In this document: piece by piece, positions 50,621 to 61,716 of the stretch
Layout of the letters: every line of letters starts with the position of its first letter
Position numbering within the stretch: position 1 is the first letter of the stretch
NCBI RefSeq assembly: GCF_000224145.3
Contig: NW_004190444.2
Span: 113,408 to 177,407, forward strand
Source: Ciona intestinalis
Lineage: Eukaryota > Chordata > Ascidiacea > Phlebobranchia > Cionidae
DNA length: 64,000 nt
Reading direction: 5' to 3'
Notes under the pieces: model-generated
What the model was told of the DNA's origin: nothing
Database searches by the model: none
Seen by the model: only the letters and a program-made list of their open reading frames with translations
Program-made: the position numbers and the translations under genes

Positions 50621-53600
50621 TCAAGTTTGTTCTGAAGAAACTTCGTTTTCCGAATGTAAGTGACTTAAAATTTCCCCTGGGGAATTACCGCACGTCTGAG
50701 TTTCAACTGAGGGAGTTTCCGGGGATTTCGTTTCATTTTTATTGGCAACATGAGAAGTTGGGGAATTCCCAGCCATTTCAGGGGTGTTTTCCCCAGAGGT
50801 AAGTATTGAACCGGGGATTTCCATTCTCTGCGACGAGGAATCCCCCGCAGCCGAATCCGTCATCACGACAACTACTTTTTTTTCTTCAATCTGGGATAGA
50901 ATTATATAAATTAATTTACTTTTTAACTTTTGTTGCTTTGTAAAATCAATGTCATTGTGTATTTTCATCAAGTGTCTTTCCCAATAACACTTGCGCCCAC
51001 AATGGTAGCAGCCCCGAGCTTTGAACACCATATTAGTTGATTGCAAACCAATGAATGTGCATATCATAAGAACTTTATTACATTAAACCTACGTATTAAG
51101 AGTCTTAAACATACTAAGTGTAAAAAGATCCACACCAAGTTAATGTCACCCAACCAACCACACACTACCTTTGTCATTGCATCCTTCTTGTATTGAACAA
51201 AGTCGTCAAACAAACTCGGCCACGCCTCGTTGTCGTTATAATTATCAATATCTTCGCTAATCGCGTCAACGAGGTATAAGAACATGTGCCACGTGTCACG
51301 GGAAATCCCCCTAACCTGAGAATGGATATAGATATTTTTGAAATTATTTGCTTAAAAAAAAATCCAACAAAAGTTTTGTTCGTATAGCTTATTTTTCAAA
51401 GTTTAATAACCTCAGTGAAAAAAACTGGTTTATTGTACCAAACTAATGGATAAATAGAGCCACCGCGAAAGAAATAATGCTTGTGTGTTATTACCGATAA
51501 TACTACTAACATCACAAAAGTAATTTACAATTTTCGTATATTCTGCTTATCAACACACTGCAATAGTTTTAACAACTTGACAGCGAGCATGAGGCAACTT
51601 ACAACTTGACAGCGAGCATGAGGTAACTTACAACTCGACAGCGGGCATGAGGTAACTTACAACTCGACAGCGAGCATGGGGCAACTTACAACTCGACAGC
51701 GAGCATGAGGTAACTTACGTTTCTTTCTTGTAGGAATTGAATCCATGATGGGAGGATCAACGGCTGATTGGTCGAAAACACAACATTCCACATCGCTACA
51801 GCGATGTCACACGGTAATGACCTTTGACCCTGAGGGGGGATTAATTAAAAACCTTTTTTAATCATTTTTTTGTGTAAAATTAAATTGTTCTCAACATTAG
51901 GAAATCTATGGCTAGAAAATTGGAACAGAGAACACCTTGTTTCATACACTTCGTGCCCGCTTACAAGTTACCACGTATGTAAGTTTGTGGGTGATGTTTT
52001 TTCTGTATGGCCAAAAATTTGGAAAAGACATTAGTGACCACTGAATTCGAGCAATTGCTGTTAACTGTCTTGCGCTATCCAGTTGTTACTTATGAGATAC
52101 CTATTTCACCCAGGGTATTGGTCCAATTCTGGCCCAAACCCCAGGTCCTATGCTGTAGGAACTAACCCATATACAACAGCTACACACCCCCTACCTCATC
52201 TGCATCAAGAGCAAACTGGAAAGTGAATCGATAAAGTTCCTTAAAGTTGATCTCCGCATCTTTAAGTATACGAGGGAATGAAGATCTGATGCTGTGAATG
52301 GAATCACATTTCATCTCCTGGCAACCACTGATAAACTCATCTCTGGGGAAAAGTTTTACAAATTAATTTCACCTAACGCCGATAGATTTTTAATAATGAA
52401 AATTGTCAATTCTATTCTATATGTCCAAGGTCCTAGGATAAGGAGACCTAAACTTCCAATAATCGAGGATTTAGACCAGAGTTGGCCCGTTACCCCAACA
52501 CCCAGGGTGCTACCACTTCCCCGAAGGTAGGCGCAATGGCATTAATGGTAATGGATGGAAGATCTATCTTCAGAATGTGGTGACCGTTTGAAGTATATTA
52601 TGGTATTAATGTTCGTATTACAAATACCAACCTTGTAAGTTTACCAATCCCTATAAGTGTTATTATACACTGTCACAAACTTATCATTATTAATAAATCT
52701 GTCAATTTATACAACATAACTGGGAAAGTGTTTTGGGATATTTTCATTCACCCCAATGTATGAATGCACTAATCTACCTTGTAAATCTACACATGGTCGA
52801 CGCTTTTAACTTCCAAGCGAGGACCAGTACGATGAACTCTGTTGGGTCAACTTCCAAGTCGAAGCACAATCTCTCCACACCGTCCGCGAGGATTAAGTCT
52901 TCTACATCATCTTTATACATCCGGAAGAGCATCTCCACATTGGCGGGATCGTAAGGATGATCTTTGGAGGATTGGATGGGAGTGGTGGAGGAAGAGGGAG
53001 GGGAAGACTTCTGGACTCCATGGAGTGAAAAGTCAGGGAACCTGGAGAGGGAGGAGAAGGCATGAATTATTCAGGCTATGATGGGGTTTGGGCTGGAAGT
53101 TTTTTTACCAGATATGGGTGAGGTTCTGCAGAAGTTAGGGTATTTTGGGTTTATGACAGAGTTGGTCCAACCCCAATTTAAATATTTCTAACATATCAAA
53201 TATGATTAGGATTGTATTATGCACATTCCAAATTATAAAACAGGATTTTGGTCGAGGGAAATCCCCCTTTGTACTGGTGAATAATACAAAAGAAAAAAAC
53301 AACAAATCAGAACGAAAACTAAAAAAATATTTTAGAAGAAATTTCTTGCCAAATATTTGTTTAAAAGGTCTTTATGCAAAAGGCTAGCTTTTATAACAAA
53401 GTGGCCATAACGTATGAATCATTATGTTTTTAGCGGTGTGTGCATCTCAAGGTATGGCAGGGAGGAGTTATTAAACTCATCTTTCATTCACTTACTTTGT
53501 TTCCTTTGTATTATTTTGTTGGGTTGGCAATGAAAGGCAATCAGGACGCTGAGATCTGTTGCCCGTCTCTCCTGAGAAATCATGAATTATTTATCTGTTT

Positions 53601-54195
53601 TCAATCCAACACAAAAACAAGCGTTGGGAAATTTTGTTTTTAGGAATGTTTGGATAGAATTGGATCCATCTGTTGTGTTTTTATACAATAATATTTACTT
53701 TGATTTTACTTCAGATACTTTGTTTGATCTTAGACTGAGTAATAACTTTAACAACCATAATATATCACAGCTTCAAGCCAAAATCAATTATAACATTTCT
53801 GGCATTGTGGCTTAGTGCTTCCAGAGAATATGGGTTGTCGTTGCTACCATTGTGGGTGTATGGGTCCTTGGGCAAGACACTTAACGACAATTGCTCCAAC
53901 CCAGTGGTCACTAATGGATTTGTCAAGAAAAAACAATAACTCACAAAGTTTCATACATAGCAACTTCTAAGCGGGCACAAACAGAACACTTGTGTTATAA
54001 CCACTGTATTACATATTAAAGGTTACATTCACATATTCTAATACCTGTTAAATTCTTCTGCGCACCACTAGAATGTAAATCTGTTGGCAACACTGACTCC
54101 GATTTCTTCGTCTTTCGTTTCTTCTTACTTCCACCACACTTCACCTCACTTGCACGATCTGCACCACATAAGCACGCTGGACACTTGTTGCCCAT
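50621..54195 (-). CDS. DCUN1D3: DCN1-like protein 3 (cullin neddylation co-E3)
   Basis: DCUN1D3 recruits cullins and UBE2M-NEDD8, is membrane-tethered through N-myristoylation, and can restrain or aid neddylation. Exons: 54195-54045, 53015-52778 (acceptor inferred from phase), 52342-52195, 51829-51719, 51315-51169 and 50890-50621, giving 1065 nt, 354 residues. The N terminus MGNKCPACLC has the myristoylation Gly plus nearby Cys for palmitoylation, then a Lys-rich stretch. The PONY/potentiating-neddylation domain is clear: EFIVLVLAWKLKASTMCRF, RILKDAEINFKELYRFTFQF, GQRSLPCDIAVAMWNVVF, GISRDTWHMFLYLVDAISED and NEAWPSLFDDFVQYKK. The Ser/Thr-rich tail ends SSEQT, like the EEQT end of the human protein. 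A 29-bp repeat starts at the exon 4 donor. PPIL3 lies 414 bp upstream on the same strand. Confidence 0.92.
51550..51718 (-). repeat. 29-bp repeat starting at the DCUN1D3 exon 4 donor
   Basis: On the minus strand the unit is GTAAGTTACCTCATGCTCG plus 'ctgtcgagtt', about 5 copies. The true donor GTAAGT is the start of the first unit, so each copy presents another strong donor consensus. The unit shares 'ctcatgctcgctgtcgagtt' with the 62-bp array at 35594. Confidence 0.9.
53835..53932 (+). mobile_element. tRNA-derived SINE body, truncated
   Basis: 'ctaccattgtgggtgtatgg', 'ccttgggcaagacacttaac' and 'ctccaacccagtggtcact' match the SINE body. It is followed by a fragment of the 98-bp family. It lies in the first DCUN1D3 intron. 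Confidence 0.55.
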
Positions 54196-54609
54196 GTTGG
54201 ATTCAATACATTACAATATGAATATAAAGTCTAAGTTATATCTATGAAAAACACAAAATGTTTAATAAAATACAAATACAGCTGCAAATAGGGAAGTAGT
54301 TATTAATTAAAATTTAGTGAATGCACTTTTAATTAATCAACTTCTGCTGTGATTAATGATTATAGTCACATACCAGCAGGGTAGAAACAGTTTTCTTATT
54401 AAAACTGGGACGTGGTTGCCCCCTGACATTATGCCTATAGTCAGTATATCCATTTATAATATAAGTCACTTAGTTAACATATGATTGGACTACTGGAAAT
54501 ACAAAGCTGCCTGGCTCCACTAAAAGGAAGTAACGATCACAAGTCACAACAATCTCCTAATTTTCGCAAGTCAGCAAAATAACAATGGCTATTGTTGCAT
54601 CACAAGTTG
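54196..54609. other. gap between PPIL3 and DCUN1D3 (same strand)
   Basis: 414 bp without exons, AT-rich. It must hold the PPIL3 3' end and the DCUN1D3 5' end. No clear TATA box is seen. Confidence 0.4.
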
Positions 54610-55104
54610 TTATTGTGCTGCATCAGCAATAGGATTCGCATGAATGGTAACTCGCTGGATTTTAACGTCACGTAGCGGCCGATACGTTTTCTCGTTCACC
54701 GGGACTTTTTCGAGATCGTCTAAAACTTCGTTTCCGTCAATTACACGACCAAATATGGTATACTTCATATCAATATGCGGTTGTTTGCCGTAGGTGATAA
54801 AAAATTGCGACCCGTTGGTGTTAGGCCCGCTGTTAGCCATAGAGACCACACCACGTGCGTTGTGGCGTAACGAATCCACTATTTCATCATCGAAATGCTG
54901 CTTCCAGATGCTCGTCCCTTTTTTCCCCGTCCCTGATGGGTCTCCAGTCTGAACCATAAACCCTTTGATATTTCTATGGAATATATTGTCGTCATAGTAA
55001 CCACTTGCGCACAGAGCGAGAAAGTTTTCGGCAGCTTTTGGGGTTTGTTCGCAGTTTAATTCCATCTTTATATCCCCAAGATCGGTATGTAAAGTGACAG
55101 ACAT
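54610..55104 (-). CDS. PPIL3: peptidyl-prolyl cis-trans isomerase-like 3 (cyclophilin)
   Basis: A complete single-exon gene of 164 codons, near the usual PPIL3 length (161). It is a small cyclophilin that catalyses cis-trans isomerisation of proline bonds and is found with the spliceosome in animals. Active-site words are all present: FHRNIKGFMVQTGDP (catalytic Arg 44 and the Q of the FMVQTGDP loop), GVVSMANSGPNTNGSQFFIT and KYTIFGRVIDG. The N terminus MSVTLHTDLGDIKMEL matches PPIL3 rather than PPIL1 or PPIA, and the position equivalent to Trp 121 of PPIA is not Trp, as is usual for this subfamily. No N-terminal extension or targeting signal. Confidence 0.97.
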   Translation of the reverse strand: MSVTLHTDLGDIKMELNCEQTPKAAENFLALCASGYYDDNIFHRNIKGFMVQTGDPSGTGKKGTSIWKQHFDDEIVDSLRHNARGVVSMANSGPNTNGSQFFITYGKQPHIDMKYTIFGRVIDGNEVLDDLEKVPVNEKTYRPLRDVKIQRVTIHANPIADAAQ

Positions 55105-56084
55105 TGTGTTATATTCCTATAATACAGGACACATGAAATTAATAGTGGTTGTTAGTGAAGAAACCAGCCGCTGCTTTATTTGTTGATGACTAACCCCTAA
55201 CCTTGGCTCAGTGGCCAGGTGCTTGCATTGTAACCAAATGGTACTTGGTTCAAGGCTTGGCACTGACACCTTTAACCGATATTAACTAATCTCCCTCTTA
55301 ACTATAATGTGGGGTTATATTTTCGCCCAGTGAAAATTTTGGCCCCAAAATGTTCTTTAAATCTCACTGGTACACACACACAGACACACATGACGTATAC
55401 ATCATACAGACAGAGAAAATTTGCTTTGCTGTTTCACCTTATATTTATACAGCCAATACCGGTACAATTATCTTTTCCCGAATTACTACTAATATTACAG
55501 TTACGGATTGGTGAAACTACAAAACTGTAAGATATAATATAGCTGTTTTACATTGCATTATTATACCAGCTTAAGTGAGAACTACACTACAATAAAATTG
55601 ACCAAACCACAAAAGGTCATCCGTTTTCTTACGCTTGAATAAGGTACAAGACCTAATACATTACAACATTTGGTATAAATACAGCTATTTACAACTAAAA
55701 TAAGTGACATGTACAATTAAAGCACTCAACACAAAAAGGTAAAATCTGTCGCCTTTGTTGAAAAACGTTTTTCGTAAAGTCTGTACTGTGCTTTATATTT
55801 AATTGGAACAGCTGTTCGGTTTTAGGGTTTTAGAAAACGTGTGTCGAACTGGGGAATTAAAAACATTATTTAAATTAAATCAAACAATTTAATAAAACAG
55901 ATAAAAATTACGCAGTTATATCGTTTATTTTATTATGTTTTAACACATTTGCTAAAAAAAATCATTTTATTAAAATTTCCATGAAAAAATTTTTGCCGAA
56001 AGCGCCAAATTAATCAAGCATGACAAAGCACGTGCTTTTTACAAAATGTAAACAAATCCATTCATAAAATATTTAGCTACGAAA
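55105..56084. promoter_or_regulatory. divergent promoter region of PPIL3 (-) and SENP8 (+)
   Basis: No exon is visible; AT-rich. About 55195-55270 holds a tRNA-like SINE head fragment ('ttggctcagtggccaggtg', 'tggttcaaggcttggc'). Confidence 0.4.
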
Positions 56085-59000
56085 ATGGATAAAATTGTTT
56101 TAAGTTACCATGATTCTTTACTAAGGGAGTCAGACCTACGTTTATTAGATACTGGGCAATGGTTGAACGACAAAATAATTGGATTTATGTTTCAGTAAGT
56201 TGATGTAATTTCTTATTTTAAAACTGATATTTTTACACGTTTATACCCACCTACGTTACTATGTTAAGCAGAAAGCAGTTAGTTCAGTATATGGACTATA
56301 TAGCCAAGGCTTGCTAATGAATATATTATATAAATATAGGCTGTGTTTGTATTGAAAAAAATACTCAATGAATGAATGAATGTAACTTACTTTATCCTCG
56401 CGTAGCCGGAAAACGACAGTCGTTATCACACGGGTTTAACACCTCGTGCCAGCTTACGAGTTACTTTGTGGGTGATTGTTTTTTGGGGGGATTTTATCAT
56501 TTTTTTATGTATGGCTGACAATTTGGACAACCCATTAGTGACCACTGGAGCAATTGCCGTTAAGTGTCTTGCACAAGGACACGAACGCCCACAATGATAG
56601 CAGCGACAGGCCTTGAACCAGTTACCTCTGGGTTACAGGCAGGCGCGGTAACCACTATGCCACGGCGTCGGACAATAATTAGGTAAAAATACTAAAAATT
56701 AGTTTAATATACTAAGCACTTTATTTAGTTAGGTTTTTGTTTTACTTAAGTGTAAAAGTACTGAGAAATTATTTACCATAAGAACTGTGTTTTAAAATGT
56801 TTTTGGTCGGATTAACCGGTGGTATTGCGAGCGGGAAATCGACGGTTTCAAAATATTTGGTCGAACTCGGTTGTTCGGTCGTTGACGCAGATTTGGTTGC
56901 GAGGGAGGTCATGTTGCCGGGAGAAACGGCGTTTAGGAGGACCGTGGAAACATTTGGGCGAGAGGTGGTGGATGGGAATGGGGAAATAAACAGAGAGGTA
57001 TGAACGGAGAAGATTGTTTTGACATTTCTGACATAAAACATGGGTATGCAATGTATGCGTTATATACCCTTAAAAAATCTAAAAGAATCTCCTAAAAGAA
57101 GAAAAAAATAGGTAATGATGAGTATCCCGTTAAAATACATAAAGAATTTAATATCTTAGAAAACATGTCTTGAAATAAACACTATACACCAGCTTTGTTT
57201 TAAGATATATATATATATATGAAACATATATATATATATAATGAGAGATATATATATGTTTCGCTATAACCAGTAATAACATGTCCACAGGCACTTGGTG
57301 AAATCATCTTCAGGGATGCCGAAGCGAGGAAGAAGTTGAACAAGATCACTCATCCCCAGATCATAAAGAAGATGTTGTTAAAAATATTGATGTCTTTTCT
57401 AAAAGGCGACCGCTTCGTGGTCCTCGACGTCCCTCTGCTCGTAGAATCGAAGATCTGGGTTCGATTCGTGCGGCATTTAGTCGTCGTTAATTGCTCCCCT
57501 GGTGCTCAGCTGGAGCGGTTGATGAAGAGGAATGATTATACTGAGGAGGAAGCAAGGATCAGGATCACGAGCCAGACTCCGTTATCGGAGAAATGCAAAT
57601 TAGCAACGAGGATTATAAACAATGATGGCAGTATCGAAAACACTAGGTGTCAGGTTCGAGAATTTGTAGAAGATTTGAAAAAATCTTGGAGTTTTAATTT
57701 TTATGAAGTTTGTGGTTTATCGTTTGTTTGTTGTATTATGTTGAAAATTGTTTTTAGTTATTTGTAATAATGAGCATTATGTGTATAATTATCCAAAGTG
57801 TTTAAAATAAAAAGTTTTAATTGGCACAACTTTGTCTTGTGTTTACTGTGGGAGCACTAGTAGTTAAATTTTTAGTAAAAAATATTTAGTGCAGAAATAA
57901 ATTGCGTTTATCATATTCATGTGTTGGACTGTTTATAATAGTTATATAGTAGGTTTTACTAGTTGCCTAACAAGAGTATTTATTGCCACAAACAAGGCCT
58001 TCGCTTATAGCCTTGTTGGGTGTAGAGGCCGATTGCTACAAAGTGGTGAATGAAATAACAGATGTAAAAACGTTACAACAAGTTGTTTTAGTGATGGAGC
58101 AGGGGCACGGGTGTTGAGTGTCCCGGAAAGGGGTACGAACCGTTAAAGGTTGAGAAACACTTAAATAGGGTCTGGGCCCTAGGGAAACTTTACAGACAAA
58201 TAATCTGTAAAAATTTGTTTAAATTTTCACTATTGAGTGCCGGTTACCCTATATATTAATACGAACCATGAAAGGTTGAGAAACAATATATTACACTTAC
58301 TATTTAAAACATATCTTTAACTGTTTAAAGGTATTTTCAATACGAAGTTTTCAGCAAGAATTTCGAAGAAATTTCGTTCTTAGACCCAGATCTTGTGCAT
58401 TTAGTGAAAATGATGCCAGGTGGGGGTGTTATTGTTGTGTTGAAACTGAGGTGGGTGTGTTATTGTTGTGTTGAACCTGAGGTGGTTCTGTTGTGTTACA
58501 CCTGAGGGGGTTATGTTATTGTTGTGTTGAACCTGAGGGGGTTGTGTTATTGTTGCTATACTATTAAACCCAGTTATAATACTGTACTGTGTATTACAGT
58601 TTACCAAATCATCCCTTTATATTTAGTCATTGAAACGCATTAATTAATGTTGTATTTCTAATATTACCCCAACTAATCTAACATACATCCATTTTAACAC
58701 AAATTTAATGGAGTTTTTTCTATTGTACCTTAACACTTATTTTAACCCAATTTCTTCAATTTTACCCATGTTTAGAAAATTAAACCCATATACATATATG
58801 TGTACCCAAATATTAGCACAAACCCCTATATTTACCCAACACACTGAATATCATACCCCTAATATTACCCCTATTTACCCCACAGACAGGGAAATCCCCT
58901 CAATCCTCGAATCCCTAAACCTTGAACCCAAACGTTTCATTTTTCTCCCAATAAACGATAACGACGACGCACAAGCAGGAGGAAGTCACTGGTTTGTTGT

Positions 59001-60574
59001 TTCTATAGATTTGTTATACTATTTCTATCATGTAAGGATACCTTGATACTGACAAATGACACAAAAAAAAACAATTGTCAGCCATGCAAAGGAACAATCA
59101 CCCACAAAGTTACATACGTGGTAACTTGTAAGCTGGCACGAGGTGTATGAAACAGAAAACCCGTGTTATAAGGACTGTCGTTGCCCCGCCATGCGAGGAT
59201 AAATAAGTTACATACGTGGTAACTTGTAAGCTGGCACGAGGTGTATGAAACAGAAAACCCGTGTTATAACGACTGTCGTTTCCCCGCCATGCGAGGATAA
59301 ATAAGTTACATACGTGGTAACTTGTAAGCTGGCACGAGGTGTATTAAACAGAACACCTGTGTTATAACGACTGTCGTTACCCCGCCATGCGAGGATAAAT
59401 AAGTTACATACGTGGTAACTCATAAGCGGGCACGAGGTGTATGAAACAGAACACCTGTGTTATAACGACTGTCGTTACCCCGCCGTGCGAGGATAAATAA
59501 GTTACATACGTGGTAACTTGTAAGCTGGCACGAGGTGTATTAAACAGAACACCTGTGTTATAACAACTGTCATTGCCCCACCATGCGAGGATAAATAAGT
59601 TACATACGTGGTAACTCATAAGCGGGCACGAGGTGTATGAAACAGAACACCTGTGTTATAACGACTGTTGTTGGGCAGCCGTGCGAGAACATTCATTTTT
59701 ACAACTTTAACCCCTCCCTCAGTCACACTAGTACTTTAACCCACTCCCCAGGAGCCTCCTCATATTCGACGCCGAGCAAGAATGTTTCGAACATTTCGAT
59801 TCAAGTGGCGATTACAACCACACAGTGGCAGTAGAGGTGGCTGGAAAATTTTCAAAAGTTTTAAAATCAAACAAACTTGCGAGAATGGAAACTCCCCAGC
59901 AGTGTAATGGTGTGTTTATGTTGTTATAATGTTTCTATTGTGTGTCAACTTGATAATGGGCGACAAACAAAGAAACACGAAATGTGGGTCATTAAGAAAA
60001 ATATATATATAGCATATCACAAATACAACTTAACTTATATAAACACCTGTAAAAAGTGGTGCAACCAATTCAAGGTTATTGTTTTGTTGACACTTTGTAA
60101 AACTGGCTGTCAAAAATAACCAAAGTGTCGGTCAAATACAACTTAACTTATATAAACGCCTGTGAAAAGTGGTGAAACCAATAATATGAGTTTACCAGTC
60201 ACGCTTTTATTTACATTTTTACTCAAGTAGCTTTTGTTTTAATGAGTGTCTTTTTGTTGCTAATTTCCTTCTCTTCGTTGTTTAAATAATTTGATCTTCG
60301 CTATCGTGTTTAAAGAGTTCAGTAAATTTTATTCATTTATTAATTTCATTCTATTTTTTTCGAACCTCACAATTATCATTAATCAATCACTTTTAACTAA
60401 TTAATTCCAGGTTCAGATTGTGGAGTTTACGTCGTCAAACTAACTGAGGTGATCTGTAAATCAAAACTAGACGCGTCGTCACCGTGGCAACCGTCGTTGA
60501 TTACAAATGATTTCATCGCTAACGAGCGAGAAAATATCAGGAGAATAATTTTAACAAAAGCTGGGAAATTGTGA
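56085..60574 (+). CDS. SENP8: SENP8 / DEN1, NEDD8-specific cysteine protease
   Basis: SENP8 processes the NEDD8 precursor and strips NEDD8 from non-cullin targets. Five exons, 56085-56194, 58331-58419, 58886-58991, 59752-59909 and 60411-60574, join to 627 nt, 208 residues (human 212). The C48-family triad is complete: His 101 (GGSHW, split across exons 3 and 4), Asp 118 (HFDS) and Cys 158 (GSDCGVYV). Other family words: VLSYHDSLLRESDLRLL, WLNDKIIGFMFQYFQ, FLPINDNDDAQAGGSHW and SLLIFD. Intron 1 (2.1 kb) contains the whole DCAKD gene on the same strand plus a SINE. Intron 2 begins with a 31-bp repeat at the donor. Intron 3 holds a 98-bp repeat array. The exon 3 donor GTTTGT is weak, but the phase and the conserved HW-SLL join support it. 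Confidence 0.93.
56515..56668 (-). mobile_element. tRNA-derived SINE copy
   Basis: Minus strand: 'catagtggttaccgcgcctg' (A box region), 'ctggttcaaggcctgtcgct' (B box region), then the body. It is nearly the same as the copy at 6957-7122, including the flanking piece of 98-bp repeat, so the two travelled as one unit. It lies in SENP8 intron 1, just before DCAKD. Confidence 0.7.
56797..57767 (+). CDS. DCAKD: dephospho-CoA kinase domain-containing protein
   Basis: Predicted dephospho-CoA kinase (CoaE family), the last step of CoA synthesis: phosphorylation of the ribose 3'-hydroxyl of dephospho-CoA. Two exons, 56797-56997 and 57291-57767, give 678 nt, 225 residues (human 231). The start MFLVGLTGGIASGKSTV carries the P-loop GGIASGKS (residues 8-15). 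Further family words: LGCSVVDADLVAREV, NKITHPQI, RFVVLDVPLLVES, LMKRNDYTEEEARIRI and QTPLSEKCKLATRIINNDG. A C-terminal hydrophobic segment (GLSFVCCIMLKIVFSYL) matches the membrane tail of animal DCAKD. The whole gene lies within SENP8 intron 1 on the same strand, with its own AATAAA at 57806. Confidence 0.95.
57806..57811 (+). terminator. poly(A) signal of DCAKD
   Basis: AATAAA 39 bp after the DCAKD stop codon. Its use would end DCAKD mRNA inside SENP8 intron 1, so SENP8 transcripts must read past it. Confidence 0.6.
58418..58560 (+). repeat. 31-bp repeat starting at the SENP8 exon 2 donor
   Basis: Units of 'aggtgggtgtgttattgttg' plus 'tgttgaacctg', about 4.5 copies, one shortened to 25 bp. 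The first 'ag|gt' is the exon 2 splice donor, and each following unit repeats an AGGTGG or AGGGGG word. Confidence 0.88.
59095..59690. repeat. 98-bp repeat array, about 6 copies
   Basis: Same family and orientation as 4867-5936 ('gaggtgtatgaaacagaa', 'catgcgaggataaataag'). The array sits in SENP8 intron 3, ending ~60 bp before the exon 4 acceptor. Confidence 0.94.
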
Positions 60575-61261
60575 AGTTTATTTCAAAGTGAGTTTCAATT
60601 GGAAGGTACATAAAGCAAGGATTTTCTGGTCAGTTTTAATACAACCATAACAGCCAATATACATAGGATACATTTGCCTTCATTTTCAAACATTATATGA
60701 ATAGCGTACATTGTGTGTACATAGTGTATTGGGTGTATGTGGTTTAATGTCATGGAAAATCAGGAGTTTTTAACATTACAACCTATATATAAGACACCAT
60801 TGTCTTTATTTTTAACGTTTCGGTTTATTAACTCCCATCACTGAGGATGGTTTTAGCTTTTCAACCTGTTAGTTTAGTTTCAAATTTCGAATAAACACAC
60901 AGATATATAGACAAAACAGACTGTTATTTTTGTATTTTAACGTTTCATAATTATGATAATACCATGATTGTGATTATATTTATTTTCAAACAATAAGATT
61001 ATCAGGACTGGGTTTTCCCCTAAGGGATTTCCCCCAATCTTTCATTCATGATTATCTAAAATAAATTAAAACAAAAGTTCATGGAAAATAATAAAGAGTT
61101 CTAATTTCGAATTTTAAATACTGATATGTCAACTTTTTAAACAAAATACCTGTTTATGTAAAATAATATGAAAAAAATTATTAAAAAATTGAAGACTTCT
61201 GTCATGGCTTAAGGGTTACGGGGAGATTAGGTCAAGGGGTCATATGGTCACATGACTAGTG
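60575..61261. other. gap between convergent SENP8 and the small myristoyl-type gene
   Basis: AT-rich with no exons. A possible SENP8 poly(A) signal AATAAA lies at 60890-60895. Confidence 0.4.
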
Positions 61262-61716
61262 TCATCCAACAGTAGCCTCGCAATAATCCACGGACGGCCG
61301 AGTGATGTAAAACACCCGCGGTTCGCTGACCACAGCGTTACCCACGTTACGGTTCAGTGACTCTGGGTCTTTAGGGGGTTTCCATTTACCTGCAATGATG
61401 CAGCAGATTTAAAACATGAGTCAGCAATAAATGACGAATTATTTATCAATGATTAAATCGTTTAACTACTTTTTTTTAAAGTATTAGGCCTCTGACCTTA
61501 ATTGCTGTATGACCTCACTCACACAAAATAAAATACTTTATTTTTAATCTGACTTTTAAAACTAATTTCAGGTGAAGTTTGACAACTAAAAACATCCTTT
61601 GCAACAAAAAAACAAGCGCCATAACTAAGACTTGAACCCCCACCCCCCCACTCACCAAAACCAGGAGGGGCGTCATCATCTCGGTCGGGTTTGATACAAC
61701 CGAGACATCGGCCCAT
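61262..61716 (-). CDS. small predicted lipid-anchored protein, unidentified
   Basis: Two exons, 61716-61656 and 61389-61262, join in phase to 189 nt, 62 residues, with GTGAG donor and GCAG acceptor. The N terminus MGRCLGCIKPDRDDD has Gly 2 with Cys 4 and Cys 7, the usual layout for N-myristoylation plus palmitoylation, as in membrane-bound adaptors. The second exon reads KWKPPKDPESLNRNVG and then EPRVFYITRPSVDYCEATVG before a TGA. I do not recognise the family. The coding look is good, but the gene may be longer if an alternative donor near 61270 is used instead of the stop. A MITE-like end ('agtgggggaagatggaaacc') lies just upstream at 61770. Confidence 0.5.
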
